A stretch of 64,000 nt of DNA from Strobilurus pachycystidiatus (GCA_019915135.1 JAHLMK010000011.1:744001-808000), one strand, 5' to 3'; positions 29,701 to 42,000 are shown, counted from the first letter of the stretch. A program made the numbers and translations. Notes: generated by a model from the letters alone, not told the origin.

Positions 29701-32581
29701 ACATGATGTCTATTCGACGGAACATTAGATCTATCTACGCTATAGCTAAGCTGTGAAATGCTAGTCGATGGAACAGTAGTATGCTGAATGTCTTGTGAAA
29801 GCTGCGACGGCTGACTATAATAAGTGTGAGGGGATGTATGGTAGATGGACTGCTGTGGCGGTAAAGGGACTCCAGGATAATCGACACGGCCTGGAGGAGG
29901 ATAGGGATATGGGTAATGTATGAAGCTTGGACTGGCAGACGGGGTTGGAGGTGTAGGTGAGGAGATTGTTGTTGCTCTGGCAGTCCAATGGTGAGAGGAG
30001 GTTGTAGTTGTTGGCCTACTGGTACCCGCTGAAGGCTGACGCGAGGCTGGGATAAATGGGCCATTGAACCGCATGACACCAAATGTCGACCCAGGAGTAC
30101 TCGCCCCTTGGAACGATGTCGGCGGAGCTACAGGTGACCACGATGCCGGAGAAGAAGGGTGAGATGTTGAATGGACAGTGGAATGTAGATATGGTAGCAT
30201 CGAGGGCGCATTCACCCGACTCCAGGTGAGAGGCTGTGGCTGAGGCCTGGTAATTGTCGAAACTCGGCCTACAGCAGGGGTGGCTCTGGGTGTGAGATCC
30301 TCGCCCTCAAAGGGATCATCAGCGGAGGTCAAACTGGAGGCAGTTTGCATAGGCGTCCGGTTGACCGAGCCAAAATTTGGTTGTGAAAGACGAGGCCGTG
30401 GTGTCGCCGGATCCGTTCTCATGCGCTTGTGAGGGCGCCGCTGAGACTGGGGTGTCTGCGTAGGTCGCTGGCTGTCACGCCAAAGATAGAGCTGCACGAT
30501 AATTGCTCGGAGATCGGCATCACTGGCGCCGTCCCATTTCACGGCCGAGCGGATGTTCTTGGGTGTTATCTCGCGTCTTTTGACCAGTTTTGGAGCAGCG
30601 TCAATGAGCTTCCGTAGTAGCAGAGGAGGAAGGAAGATCGACGACGATAGCAGGGTACTCCCGCCGTGAGCACGGTGCTTCTCGTCACGCCAAGTTTCCA
30701 AACGAATACGCAAGGCAGTTTGAGCCTCATCAGAGAGCTTGCCTGTTTTAAGAGGTTCATACATGCTGCCGGCATCCGAGACAGTTGTATCAGATGTTAT
30801 GGAAGCACGTCGCGAGGGAGGAGAGTCGGGAGTAGGCAGGACATGGGGGTATAGGAAGTCATCAGAGAACGCCGTCAAACGCGGATCAGCTTCCTGGGCG
30901 GCCTTGTAAATGTCAGCCACTTCCCGGTTACAGGAGAAACAGCAGCGATGTTGCGGCGGAGTTCGTTTCAAATCAAGGATGGTCCAAGTCATCTCGTAAG
31001 GCGATCCCGAAGTGCGTATCTCATCTTGTGAGGGAGGTGTACTGCTAAGAACACGACGTGTGGGAAGGTCTGGCTTTGGGCGGAAGGTGGTGCGAAGGAA
31101 TCCATGACAACATCCTGGGCAGCATCAGTTATAATGCACATAGATCTGCTGGCGTTACTTGCCTTGCTTTCCTTGTCGCCCGAGGTTGAGAAAAGTGAGA
31201 AGAGTAGGCTCAAGTTTTGAGCGTTTGCCCGCCCAAGTCTTCGGCTCGCCCTTCTCGCGACGTAATTGTTGAACGGCTATAGTAGAGGGAATGACTTCAG
31301 GTTCGAAGACCCATGCGGGTACGAGAATTACACAAACGCCAGGTGTAGTGCGGTCCCGCCCTGCACGTCCCCAACGCTGAGCAATGATAGAATAGGACTT
31401 GGGGATGCCGATGATAATGCAGTACTTTACATCAGGGATGTTGCAGCCCATCCCTGCTGCATCGGTGGCGATTAAGATGCGGATATGACCAGACATGAAG
31501 TCCTGCCAGAGCTTTGCCTTCGCATCCTCGGACGACGACGACGAGAAGGCCTGAACACAATTGCGCAAGTGCTCTGGAAGTACTTTGCGAACGGCGTCAA
31601 CGAGATCGCGAGTGCCCGTTTGAGATTCCATGTAGATGAGTGTCTTGTCGATGTCCTCATGCTTCGAGGAGGAAGTAAGCACGGGGGGCAAGAAGTTAAG
31701 GATGTCGTAAATGGGCGCATTCGGGTGCAGCTGCTCGCGAACGTGGTAGAAAAGGTTGGGCCGATCGCAGCCTACGTCGATACCCCAGAATGGTCGGCTG
31801 CCATAGCCAAGCGTCGACCAGAGCAGATCAAACGTCGACTGCTGACAGGTAGCGGTGCATGCTAGGAACGGAATCTCCATGCCTGTGTAGGCGCGCAAGG
31901 AAATGAGTTGGCGGTAGAGTGGACGGAAATCATCTTCGCCCCAGTCATCGACACAGTGCGCCTCGTCGATGACAACGGCCACAAGCCGCTTCCTGAAGGT
32001 GGAATCCTTCCAGAGGGTCTCGAAACTCTCTGATTGTGCCATCTCCGGGGAAAGATACACCATCTGGGCCGAAGTGCGAGCCTTCTTCCAGAGGCCGGCA
32101 GTCCGTTCAGTATCCTCGTTAATGACGAGCGCGTCGATGCCTTTGGCCGTTGCCTGGTCTGCCTAGAGCTCGGTCAGTCACCGACAAAGAGTGTTCAAGT
32201 TAATTGTAATACCTGGTCGCGTTCGAGTGCCTTCAACGGGCAGATGATCAACACGAGCTTCCGAATCTGGGACTTGAGGTTGCTCATTATGGCCAAGCCC
32301 TCGAAGACGAGACTCTTGCCGTAACCCGTTCCCGCCAGTAAAATGGAGTCGTAGCCTTTCAGGATGTGGTGGATGAGCCATGTCTGCCAGTCGTCAGGCT
32401 GAAACTTCAGCGCGAGGGCTTTGACGAGCTCAAATCTGATGGAATCGACGCTGAGATGGGCGGGAAGCGAAGTTCGGATGCCCTGAAGGCGACTGGAGAG
32501 TGGATCCTTGCGCCGCCGGGGCGTCTGAGGGGGTTGAACGCGGTTCGACGAGGACCGAGACGGGGTACTCGGGGTAGCCAT
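29697..32581 (-). CDS. RecQ-type DNA helicase of the 7.2 kb element
   Basis: ATP-dependent 3'-5' DNA helicase by family. The start at 32581 (MATPSTPSRSSSNRVQPPQT) gives a basic, Ser/Pro-rich leader. Helicase motifs in order: Walker A SILLAGTGYGKSLVFEGLA, VLIICPLKALERDQ, Walker B with RecQ signature VVIDEAHCVDDWGEDDFRPL, FLACTATCQQSTFDLL, motif IV/V region ILIATDAAGMGCNIPDVKYC and motif VI IAQRWGRAGRDRTTPGVCVI. After an intron near 31110-31155, a Cys-rich zinc segment follows (GCCHGFLRTTF and HRCCFSCNREV). A 400-residue Ser/Pro/Thr-rich tail, unusual for RecQ, runs to 29697. The stop codon overlaps that of the DUF6589 gene. Frames look intact. Confidence 0.85.
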
Positions 32582-33303
32582 GGCGCGACGCGCTAATTAA
32601 GGGCGGGAAGACACTGTATATGTCGGGAAAGGGCCTATTACAAGGCTATTAAGTCTCAAATGCAATGCCAGAGCAACTCCGAAGACGTACCGTGGATTTT
32701 CAGTCAAGGATGGGTAGATGTCACCGAGGCCAGAAGCCCTCAATTGTAGACGGTATAGGATGGTAATAGTGTCATTATATTGTAGAGATTGATAGTATAG
32801 ATTGTCGAGCAAGATACCAGGAAGAGATTACTCCACTGCTGCAAGTGGATAGGTCGTCACCGTCGTCGAGTAGACGGTCAAAGGCAGCCCTTCTAACGCC
32901 GGACATTGACACAAGCCCCTTCTGCTGGCCGCGATCAAACGTAACCAAACAATCCATAAACGGATCGCGGCACAAAGCGGCAGGAGGGGCTTGATCCGAA
33001 CCTAGGGGTCCAGACCGTGGCAAACACACATGACCGGCTTGCCGAACTCGGCATCATCCCGGCAGACAGCTTGACACGACGAAAGCGACGCCACATCACA
33101 ATCTATGAGCATACAGAGGTCCAATGTGTGCCAGGAGGCACTTCTGTGAGTTTACATCAGAAATTGTGGTACTCAGATTACCATGCAAGCCAAAAGAAAT
33201 GGCATCTGTATATGCAATATATATACTCTATAATATACAGTAGTACTATATATTATACCCTATATGTATATCTTTGCCGGCGAGCGTATACATATAGTAT
33301 ATG
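32582..33303. other. Right leader and subterminal region inside the transposon
   Basis: Ordinary sequence to about 33180, then an AT-rich stretch with many TATA and TATATA steps up to the inverted repeat. No gene supported. Confidence 0.4.
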
Positions 33304-33317
33304 GTTGGAGCCTTAGC
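33304..33317 (-). repeat. Right terminal inverted repeat of the 7.2 kb element
   Basis: Reverse complement of 26072-26085. Confidence 0.8.
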
Positions 33318-33321
33318 CACA
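33318..33321. repeat. Target site duplication, right copy (CACA)
   Basis: Identical to 26068-26071. Deleting one copy plus the element rejoins catcgc-CACA-gctcaatcg as the presumed empty site. Confidence 0.65.
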
Positions 33322-33648
33322 GCTCAATCGCTGAAACCCAGTCACAGGGTTGCACCAATTCTCACGCAGAGATTGGTCTTGAACCTCAGAGACGTTGATA
33401 GTAATAGTCTCTTGTCAAATTCGAATGGTACAAAGTCGGAGAAGCTGGACGAAATGCAGTTTGCACATGGCTCTGTCATAGGCAACATTGGCGCGCCTAT
33501 GCGCTCGTCATTAGAATTCGACGAGCCTGGCGATGTAGACAGGGTCTAGGGATACAGAAGAAGGCGGTATTTTGGAGGTACGCAGAGGTGAGTGTTGAGC
33601 AAAGGAAGGGCAAGCGTGAAATACAAATCAGACTTATTTATGACTTCT

Positions 33649-35110
33649 TCAAATTATGGTTGTTTCCCCAATATCGCATACGGTGAACAGATCTTCATCG
33701 ATACCGTTCCTCTTACATTCATCGGCCAAAAGTTTCGGTGGCTCGAGTACTTGTTCGCTGGTAAGGATGAACGTTCTGAGTACGGTCAGCCTTGAGAAGC
33801 ACTCTGAGCGTCTAGATAAACCCACCCCCAGTGCATCCCAATGGCACGTTTCGCACGAAGATCCCTGAACAGACGGACACTATCCGCTGGACAGCAATGA
33901 TTCGGAGACGTGTAGCGCTGGGGAAGATAGGCCCTGGCCAGATTTAAGCGAGTATATCACTCCGATCACGCCACACTTACCCTATAGGAATCATAGCAAA
34001 ATCAAAGCCATCGAAACGGTCTCCGATCTCCTTGAATGCTGGACAAGTAGGGACCTGGTTCATATCCTGGCCATCGAGGACTGCACGATAACCAGTATCA
34101 CCCGCGAAGAATACTTTGGCCGCTGAATCCGATTTTTCAGGAACGGTCTGTAACACCCAGCTACTCCAGAGCGATTTCCGCCTGTCAGATATCCCACGGC
34201 CAGTGTAATGCTGAGATGGAGTGCAAGTTATCGCAAACTTGAGCGCCTGCGATTGGCTTTGGTTGGTAGAGACGTGTACGGCGCAGGATTGCCACCAATC
34301 CAGTAGGTGAACATGAGAGGACGGGATTCCGAGGAAATGAAAGTATGGCCCGTTGCCCAAGGGAGCAAAAATATGAGGCATTCGCTTTCTGCCCATGAGC
34401 TTTCGGATGGTTTCAGTGTCAAGGCTAGCAGGTGATGTTCAGCCCTGAAAGGGAAGCTCGAGATGGCGGCATACTGATCATAGTGATTATGCTACAGCTC
34501 GAAGCACGTTGAGCAATTTCCTGCCTCTGAAGCCTACATCAACTCACGGAAATCACGACAAGATCTATCTCGGGAATTTCTTCCACCGTACATGGTTGGG
34601 CTGAATCAAAGTCGTATTAAAGCGACAGACGACAATGTCATCTACTGACAAGTGATGCGTTTTGGCCCAGCCCATTGCGTAGGAGAGCATCTGTCACTAA
34701 AGACGGGATCGAAAAGGACTCGCGCTCCGCGAGGAAAACGCTCGGACGAAGGCAACTCGACCAAAAAGCATGCATGGCCGAGCCAGGTCGCTTTTATTTG
34801 CTTGTTTCCCCCGGTATCAGGTAGTCCCCAAGTTGGCCTATGGACTGGAAGTCTTTCAGCCAGATCCCGGGGTACACCGGGATAATTGGCTAGGTACTTG
34901 AACGTTATCTGTTTTTCATTTCAGCGGAAACAGCAAGCAAGTAGTGAGAGCACCTACTGTGCACTTGTCCCATGCGTCGTGTTCTCTCCAACTGGGCCAT
35001 GGGTTCCAAAACGTCGTCCCTTCAGCGTCCACCCAGTGGTCTGGTTTACCCTCGGGCCTTTCATCCGGAAGCAGAGAAATCTGAATGTCGCCCATCAAAA
35101 GACCTGTCAT
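33649..35110 (-). CDS. NAPE-PLD-type phospholipase D (metallo-beta-lactamase fold), possibly frameshifted
   Basis: Zinc hydrolase family that releases N-acylethanolamines from N-acyl-phosphatidylethanolamine. Exons give EGTTFWNPWPSWREH, TFKYLANYPGVPRDLAERLP, IKATWLGHACFLVELPSSER, RVLFDPVFSDRCSPTQWAGP and EEIPEIDLVVIS. Splicing at 34484 restores the metal site HNHYDHLD. Then come MPHIFAPLGNGPYFHFLGIP, KVFFAGDTGYR and CPAFKEIGDRFDGFDFAMIP. The last exon gives TFILTSEQVLEPPKLLADEC and FTVCDIGETTII. One fault: after IPIG the clean gt..ag intron (about 33920-33980) leaves the next exon (SVRLFRDLRAKRAIGMHWG) out of frame by one base, and the usual GAYxPRxxM segment looks shortened. Either the gene is recently damaged or I misplaced a splice site. 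Start at 35110 is tentative. The transposon ends 332 bases beyond its stop codon. Confidence 0.7.
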
Positions 35111-35797
35111 GTAGACGCGCACACAAAGCAAGAAAAGATGGTGGGAGCGGTGAGAGTTTGTCGCAATTGCCAATGCCCACCTCAAGCCCACCTATCGCTT
35201 CGTTGATGAATTGATGGCCGCGCTTCTTTTCCTCGAGCAAATGAGACGCAAATCATCGTGAAATCGAGAAAAAATGACTCTTTCTGTGAGTGAGAATCAC
35301 ACCGAGTTGGCACGAACCGTCGGCGAGGTATGTATGGTTCTCAACATGACGGAAAAGAGTCTGGTTACGGACCGAGGTCCGATATCTCCAGCAGCCCGGG
35401 GTTTCGGCGGTTCCCGAATGGCCCTTGTCCGTAGCCACCATGCCGACTCGCCCAGAAAGCCACCTGACTGTACCCAGTATCTCGGCTGTCTTTGCCTACC
35501 AGAACAGCCGTCACCCGTGCTGTCTCTCTGCTGTAGGATGGAACATTGTACAGAGGACTTTCGGTTCGCCTGTGTAGATCAACGTTTCGGAAGTCTCCCT
35601 ACTGCTTCGTCCTCACAACTGGATCGTCTCTCCCTAGGAACAAGTGGCCACAGCTGCATCATGATTGACTGATTACTCAAGGGAACAAGCGCTCGTCAAC
35701 AATGGTCACGCCCTCGCTCTGGTCTAATGTATAAATCAGTCGCCAATCTCTGGGCCTTTCCTCTCCCTCATCATCCCCCAACATCCACTCTGCCAAC
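35111..35797. promoter_or_regulatory. Divergent intergenic region
   Basis: 687 bases between the phospholipase gene (minus) and the small gene at 35798 (plus). It contains short open frames only. A TATA-like ATGTATAAATCAG lies near 35729, about 70 bases before the right-hand start codon. Confidence 0.4.
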
Positions 35798-36405
35798 ATG
35801 GTAGCCACAATGCCCCACAGAGCTCGACCTACGATCCGCAAGACTGCGACCTCTGGCCTCTCAAATTCTCAGGCGATTGTGTCCAGTGAGCATTCCCAAC
35901 AGCAGACAAGGTGAGTGCCACACTCCCAATCAAGTTCCTCACTGAGGCGCGCCTTCCAGCCCAAGTCTCCTTCCGCGACCAATTGTAGCCGGTCTACAAG
36001 CGACTACTGCTCCTGAAGTCTCCTCCATGTCCCTCACTTCCTCACCCAGGCACGTCATTCTTCTCTCTGCAATGACTGCGAAATGCTCATAACACCTTCA
36101 GTGGCCCCACCCGTCGTAACAAACGCGCCGAGAAACACAAGGAATGTCCATCGCCATTGCCACGGATGACACGTCGCGCGTTGCAGGAGCGCGGGGCTTC
36201 GCTCTTCCAGATCTGTAGTCTATGTGCTGTCGCGATTAATCTGGACGACGAGGCGCCTCAACATCTGCCGAACTGCTACTGGTACCACCAGATTCTGAAG
36301 CAAAAGCGCGAAGCGGATCAGCTTGCGCGCTCTAAGTTCGCGGGTAAACGACCTGTCCTGCGGCCTACTTTTTACTGCAAGGGCAATCGGGGCAAACACG
36401 CCTAG
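35798..36405 (+). CDS. Small basic hypothetical protein
   Basis: Spliced frame of about 150 residues. Exon 1 starts MVATMPHRARPTIRKTATSG, exon 2 gives LLPRPIVAGLQATTAPEVSS, and exon 3 is rich in Arg, Lys and Cys (PTRRNKRAEKHKECPSPLPR, LFQICSLCAVAINLDDEAPQ, HLPNCYWYHQILKQKREADQ). The second intron either uses a GC donor at 36050 (AG/GCACGT, 52 bases) or a GT donor about 30 bases earlier. Both keep the frame. The Cys and His pairs could bind metal, but I recognise no family. A promoter-like ATGTATAAATC lies just upstream. Confidence 0.6.
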
Positions 36406-36674
36406 AACGCTTGCCTCTCTCAGAATGACTTCTTCTCCTCGTGTATAATTGTAGCTCCTGTGTACTCTCTTCCTTGCAATTTATCATATCAATTTCTCCG
36501 CGTCTGATCTCGGCCTCGAAGTCCTTCATCAGGTAACGCGTCCTCGAAGGCTCACAATCAAGTCTAGGCTGCCGCATTACGTCACATGCCGGAAGGACGT
36601 GCCGCTGCAAATTGAGGAAAGCCGTTAAACCGCTCACCTCACGACCCTCACGACAGTCAACACACTGCCATGAC

Positions 36675-38840
36675 ATGTCTTTCACCTTCAACTGGCCACG
36701 ATTCTCGGACCAGTTTCACTACGATGCAATCCAGATGCTCAACAATGCCCTGAACAAGGGCGATAAACCGCCGGTCATTGCCGACAAAATCGAGGTTGTC
36801 GAGCTGGAGATGGGCACAGAGGTCTGTCCTGCAATCAAATAGCTGACCTGCATATTGACTCGTGTCACAGCCGCCCGAGCTCGAGGTGCGCGAAATAGGC
36901 GAGCTGACCATGGATCAGTTTCGCGGAATTTTTCGCATGTCCTACGCTGGTGATGCACATCTCGTGCTGAAAACCAAAGTGCAGGTTCGTTGGCCCTGCT
37001 CCTGCCCTCAATAAATCTCACTGATATCCAGGCAAATCCGCTGAACCATAAACAACCCGATATCCATCTCATGGCAGGCACTAAAGGCATGCTAGCCGCA
37101 AAACAACCCTTGGTTGTGCCCATGCTTCTCCGCCTTTCCCACTTCAAGTTACGCTCCATCGTCGTGCTGGTTGTATCCAAGCAAAAGGGTATCACCCTCG
37201 TGTTCAAGACAGACCCCCTTCAGAGCGTGGACATTAACAGCACGTTCGACTCCATTGCCGTCATACAAAAGTTCATTCAGAGGGAGATAGAAGGTCAATT
37301 GCGCCAAATGTTCCGCGAGGATCTTCCCGGCATCATCCACCGACTAAGCCAGCAGTGGATCAAGGCCAAAGTAGAAGCTCCATATCTGGCAAAGATGCCC
37401 ATTCCCAAGCCCGTCCAGCCCAACTTGTCCTCACACGAGCCGGATCCACTATCCTTCCGGAACGTCGCGGAGGTGCAGAAGGCAGCAACGCCTCCTCTCC
37501 GTCGGCCCCATACTGCCTATTCTCTATCTGCTGCTAGCACTGGTAGACGGGCCGCGACCACCCGATCTGCACCTGTCTCTCCCCCCGCTGCTGTCATGAA
37601 TGACAGCCCAACTGGCTCTCACCCAGAGTTGGAAAACTTTGACCCGACTTATGGTCTTCGGCCGGAGGGCATACCGACAAAGAGTGTGTTCAATGGTTTC
37701 AGAAGCTTATTCACGCCAAGTCGCGGTCTGGCAGATCTCACGGAAGAATCGACAAGCGAGGTCGGCGAATATGACGACGAATCGACGTCCTTCGACATGG
37801 TTGATTGGGATGGAGGGTACCCAGACACTATGCCACCAAGCAGCTTGCTCAATGAACCCAGGGAGCCTGTGACGGAATACGAGACCATCCCAGCAGTGGG
37901 AGGCGGGACCATCACGCGTCCGCGCATATATCATTCCCAATCCATGATCTCGAGCCCTACCGATGGAAGTGTGACGACTTCTCCTACCTATCCACGGCGC
38001 ACCGCGAGCATGATCTCTTCCACATCATCGCCGCGCCCTGGTTTCTCATCTCCACCCACGCGACGCGGTAGATCAACAATCAATCCGTACTTCCCCGAAT
38101 TCCCAATAGCAGGAAGTCGTTCTGTTACAGGGCTGGGACTGCATTCACTGCACGCCCCTTCTTCGACTCCCCACACTCCATTGACGCGCCCACGGACACC
38201 TGACAGCACCGAGACACAGTCTTCACAACAACAATTGCCTGCCACGCCACCCGACCCACCTTCTGAACCTGATCACATATATACGCGCCACCCACCGTCT
38301 GGTCGCAGACTGTCGGTTTCTTCCTCAAATATGGACAACACATTTTTCACCGGATCCCCTCCAACAACGTATCCTACAATGCTATCGGACATAGAATCGA
38401 GTCCCAAAATAATCATTCGGCCCAGCCTCCTCAACAACCACCTCAGTCATCTTTCTACTCTTAGCCATTCCAACCACACGCTATCTCCTTACACGCGCTC
38501 AATGCATCACTTCACTGTGCGCAGCGGGCCCCCGCGATTCGAAAGGTCGTCTCCGGGTCACGAAAAGCAGCCAATCAAGGCGAAGCGAAAACGAACCTAT
38601 CGCATTGGAGGCGGAGGTGCTGCCCCGCAAGCGCCACCTGAAGAAGATGAGCTAGCCCTGAACTCACCTCTTCCTAATTCCTCCGCCGCACCATCCGAGT
38701 TTGACCTGTCCGACATGGACCGGTATTTCCGCTCTTATGACGACCTGAACCAGAACCACATCGTCCCGCATGGCTCGCCGAACATGCACCCCACCCATGT
38801 CAGGCTACGCCGGTCGTACATGCATCCAGAGGTGCTGTAG
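36675..38840 (+). CDS. MDM34: ERMES complex subunit Mdm34
   Basis: Outer mitochondrial membrane part of the ER-mitochondria tether that transfers phospholipids. The start at 36675 gives [20 protein letters not shown], the classic Mdm34 opening. The SMP lipid-binding domain follows over about 200 residues: [80 protein letters not shown] and [20 protein letters not shown]. Three introns lie in the first 360 bases. The long last exon encodes a disordered Ser/Thr/Pro-rich tail of about 430 residues, as in other basidiomycete Mdm34, with a basic patch [18 protein letters not shown] near the end. Intact by all signs. Confidence 0.93.
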
Positions 38841-39016
38841 TGGATTTTCACTTTTTTGGTTTATCTTATTGCAAGTGTTTTTCTTACCCTACTCCTCATT
38901 GTATGTACCACACTATTGTTATTGACGCGGAAGGGCCATCGGCAGAAGAACCGGGGAGGATTCAAATTCCTATGTAAGGCAAACCACAAGTTCAAGATTG
39001 TGGCGTAAGTCAGTGA
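38841..39016. other. Convergent 3' region
   Basis: Short T-rich gap between the ends of MDM34 and the Virilizer-like gene. It is probably shared 3' UTR and polyadenylation sequence. Confidence 0.35.
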
Positions 39017-42000
39017 TCAGGTCGAGTGACCATTGATACCCACATCAACTAGAGAGAGTCTGTCAGATCTGGTAGAAGGGGAAGAGAGACGAGAATGAAT
39101 ACCATGCATGCTCGGTAGTCGGCTGGTGTTTTGTCTTGAAGTTGATGCTTGCCGGAGGTCCCGGAAATCGTTGTTTGCGTAATTCTTAGTCAAGGTACTC
39201 GCGATGGGGGAATATAGAAGGGCGTTTGGTGGAGATACGATTACGCTTCCCAGCACGTCAGGAGTGGCGGCGCCCTTCGGCGTGGAAGGAGTTGGCATAG
39301 TTTCGGGTTGGAAGAGATCGGGTAGATCCTTGAATACCAACTGGACCTCCACGTTCAGCTCGATCGGCTCAGGAAGTATGATCTCGTCCTCCTCCGTCGA
39401 TAGGTCATTGAAACCTTTCACAAGATGTCTCTGATCCGGCATGACCACGTCCTCCAAGAACTCTCCAACCTTCATCGAGTCCCCAAGAGTCATGCCCAAA
39501 AGCCCAGGTAATTGCGGGTTCTTGTGAGTCAGCAGCCATTCGACGATGATGAACGCGCCCTCCACCAAGTCGATGCTTGGCTGGGTGACCATCTTCGCGA
39601 CCGCCCACAAACTGCGACCCATTTCCTGCCGAATTGCGGCGCAGTCCGAAGAGGCTGACCAGATGAGCAGGCGCCGCAGGATGACCGGGTCCCAGACACG
39701 CATGAAGGTCATCTGTACGCGTGCGAGGTATCCAACGACCAAATCCGGGAGCAGATCTCCAAAATTCGTGGTGTCGACGTACATGGCCAGCTCCCAGACG
39801 AGACGCGAAAAGTGGCGCGACGTAAAGCTCCCTTCTATGAAAGTGGTCATCACATTCTTCAGATTGACTTGTACATCATGCACGTCCTTGAATGTGGCGA
39901 GGAACCAGATCGACGAGGCATGTACGAGATCTGCGAGGAATTGTAGGCATATGCCCGCCTGGGCCTTGAGCGCCAGTGTATGCGAAGCGCTTCTATCACT
40001 TGTACGTATGAGCGCCAAGGTTGCTGAGAGGACCTTCAGCTCCTCCACCAGGAGCCATTCGGCGATGCCAATGACGCCGTCGTCCAGATGTATCAGCCTG
40101 TCCATGACATGCACCTTATTCTCCACATCCAGCACCCGGAAAAAGGCCTTCATCGGATTCAACAACGACGGAAGGATCGGAGACACCCATTCCGCGGTCC
40201 CTTCTTCATCGGGCAGGACATGGTCGAATAGGATGAGGATCTGTTCAATACGATGGACAGGATTCATGTCTCCAGGTCTTGTCCCAGCTTCGAGAAGCTC
40301 GAGAAGGACGATCTGGCCAGGGTGTTTGCCCGTTGACGTTGACGGCTCGGAACGAGATAACTGGCGAATGAGGTCGAGGCAGTCCTGCCGGACGGTAGTG
40401 GCAGAGGGGTGGATAGGATTGGATGAAGCAAAGGCACTCGTGGTAGAGTCTGTACAAGAAAAGATATCAATCAGGGTACCGACTAGATCTCGAATGGACC
40501 TAGGGACCAACGGGAACGACGATGTAAGTGGGGTGAGGGTATGGAGCAGGTCATGAGCAGTAAGTAACAATAATTCCATGAGCGCTCTATCCATGGCAGG
40601 AGGGGGTGTAACCGCTGCAGCGAAGTACGCAGAGAGATCATGTGTCACGTCCGCTAGCAAGGTGATGAACCGGGGGACAAGACTCATGGAGGACTGGTCC
40701 CATGCTGCCCGAACGACGCTAAGCTCAGCATCATCGCCACCCTCCAGCAAAACGCGAGAAAGAGTAGACAACGCTACCCGCAGAATGTGAAGTCTGCGCA
40801 ACGACAAACCCGGATGGTCCGTTTCGAAGAAGATCTCTTCCAACGCCGCGGAGAGCCCATCCTCTGCGACGAACGCTGTCTTTCGCAAACGCATCCGTTC
40901 TCCTTCGCCTAGGAAAGACATCGGAGGGTTCAGCGAGAGGATAGTCTCTCTGAAGAGCGGGTGATCAAAGACCGTTGGATCCTTTGCCAAATCTGAAATA
41001 ATCTGCTCCCCAATGCAGGCTGACTTTCGTGGGGGGTCATCGTCATAATCGCGAGTCGTGATCCACATAAGACGCCTGGAGAATTGCCGTAGTGGTAATA
41101 AGTGATTGGTGATCTATGTGCTCAAATGAAAGACTGGCCACATAGCCTATTAACGACGACATTCTTACCTCGCGGTAACCATCGATGTTCTGCCATAATT
41201 TAATGATACTTAGCGCGCGTTCTCTGCACTCATCACTACCCACACTGTCGGCCCAAGCCCACACAACGAATACCGCAGCCACACCAATGAAGGCTCTAAC
41301 GTATGCGATGAAAGCATTGCGGTCGACGCTAGCTGAGATTGATAGACCCAACGGCGAAGATGGAACAGGTTGTTCCGCAAGTTTCGACACCAAGTCCTGA
41401 TGCAGTACCATCGACTCCAGCCATATACCCAAAGATTTCTCCTCCGTTCCAATGTCCTTGATCATGGCTATGCACGCGGAAAGATCGCCACCGTCTTGGG
41501 ACAGGACCTGCTCGAACGATGTCCAAGCATGTATCCTGTCCAACAGACGTCGGGCCACACTTCTCACTGCCTTTTCCGTCGTAGGGCTCTCCACGCACTG
41601 GGTGAGCATGGCCGAGAACTCTTCAGAACTACAATGACGAGCCAGGTCGGCATTGGCTGTGGCATCCAAAAGATGCAGCAAGATAGGTTCATCGATGCTA
41701 TGGAGGTCGAATACAGCCTCGGGATCAATGTGAAGCTGGCGCGGCGTTAGGAAGGGAAAATGGAGAGATTATGTACTCACACACAAAGCCAATGCTAGGG
41801 AAGGGATTTGAGATGCTGATGCGCTGAACATCTTTGCGAGATCGGTCGACTGCGCGATACCCTGGAATGATGATGAAGATGCGGCTTGGAGAGGCGGAAT
41901 ATGGAGATGCTTACTCTTGGCCCAATAAGGTCCCCGACACTTTTGGCGAACGTAGAAATGGCATCCTCGGATGTTTCTTTACGGACTGGGCGTGAGATGA

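Larger units (their letters stand above)
26072..33317. mobile_element. Autonomous DNA transposon carrying DUF6589 protein and RecQ helicase
   Basis: A 7,246-base unit bounded by the 14-base perfect inverted repeat GCTAAGGCTCCAAC (26072-26085 and 33304-33317) and flanked by CACA on both sides. Just inside each repeat is an AT-rich, TATA-filled zone of about 100 bases with palindromes. Inside are exactly two long genes in tail-to-tail order: a DUF6589 protein on the plus strand and a RecQ-type helicase on the minus strand, whose stop codons overlap in TTAA. Both reading frames look intact after splicing, so the copy may be recent. That DUF6589 is the transposase and the helicase a partner is inference. 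The boundaries are seen directly in the sequence. Confidence 0.82.

Noticed and set aside
39546..40556. 336-codon open frame on the plus strand
   Set aside because: Lies opposite the long last exon of the Virilizer-like gene. It is Ser/Arg-rich from antisense codon bias, with no motif.
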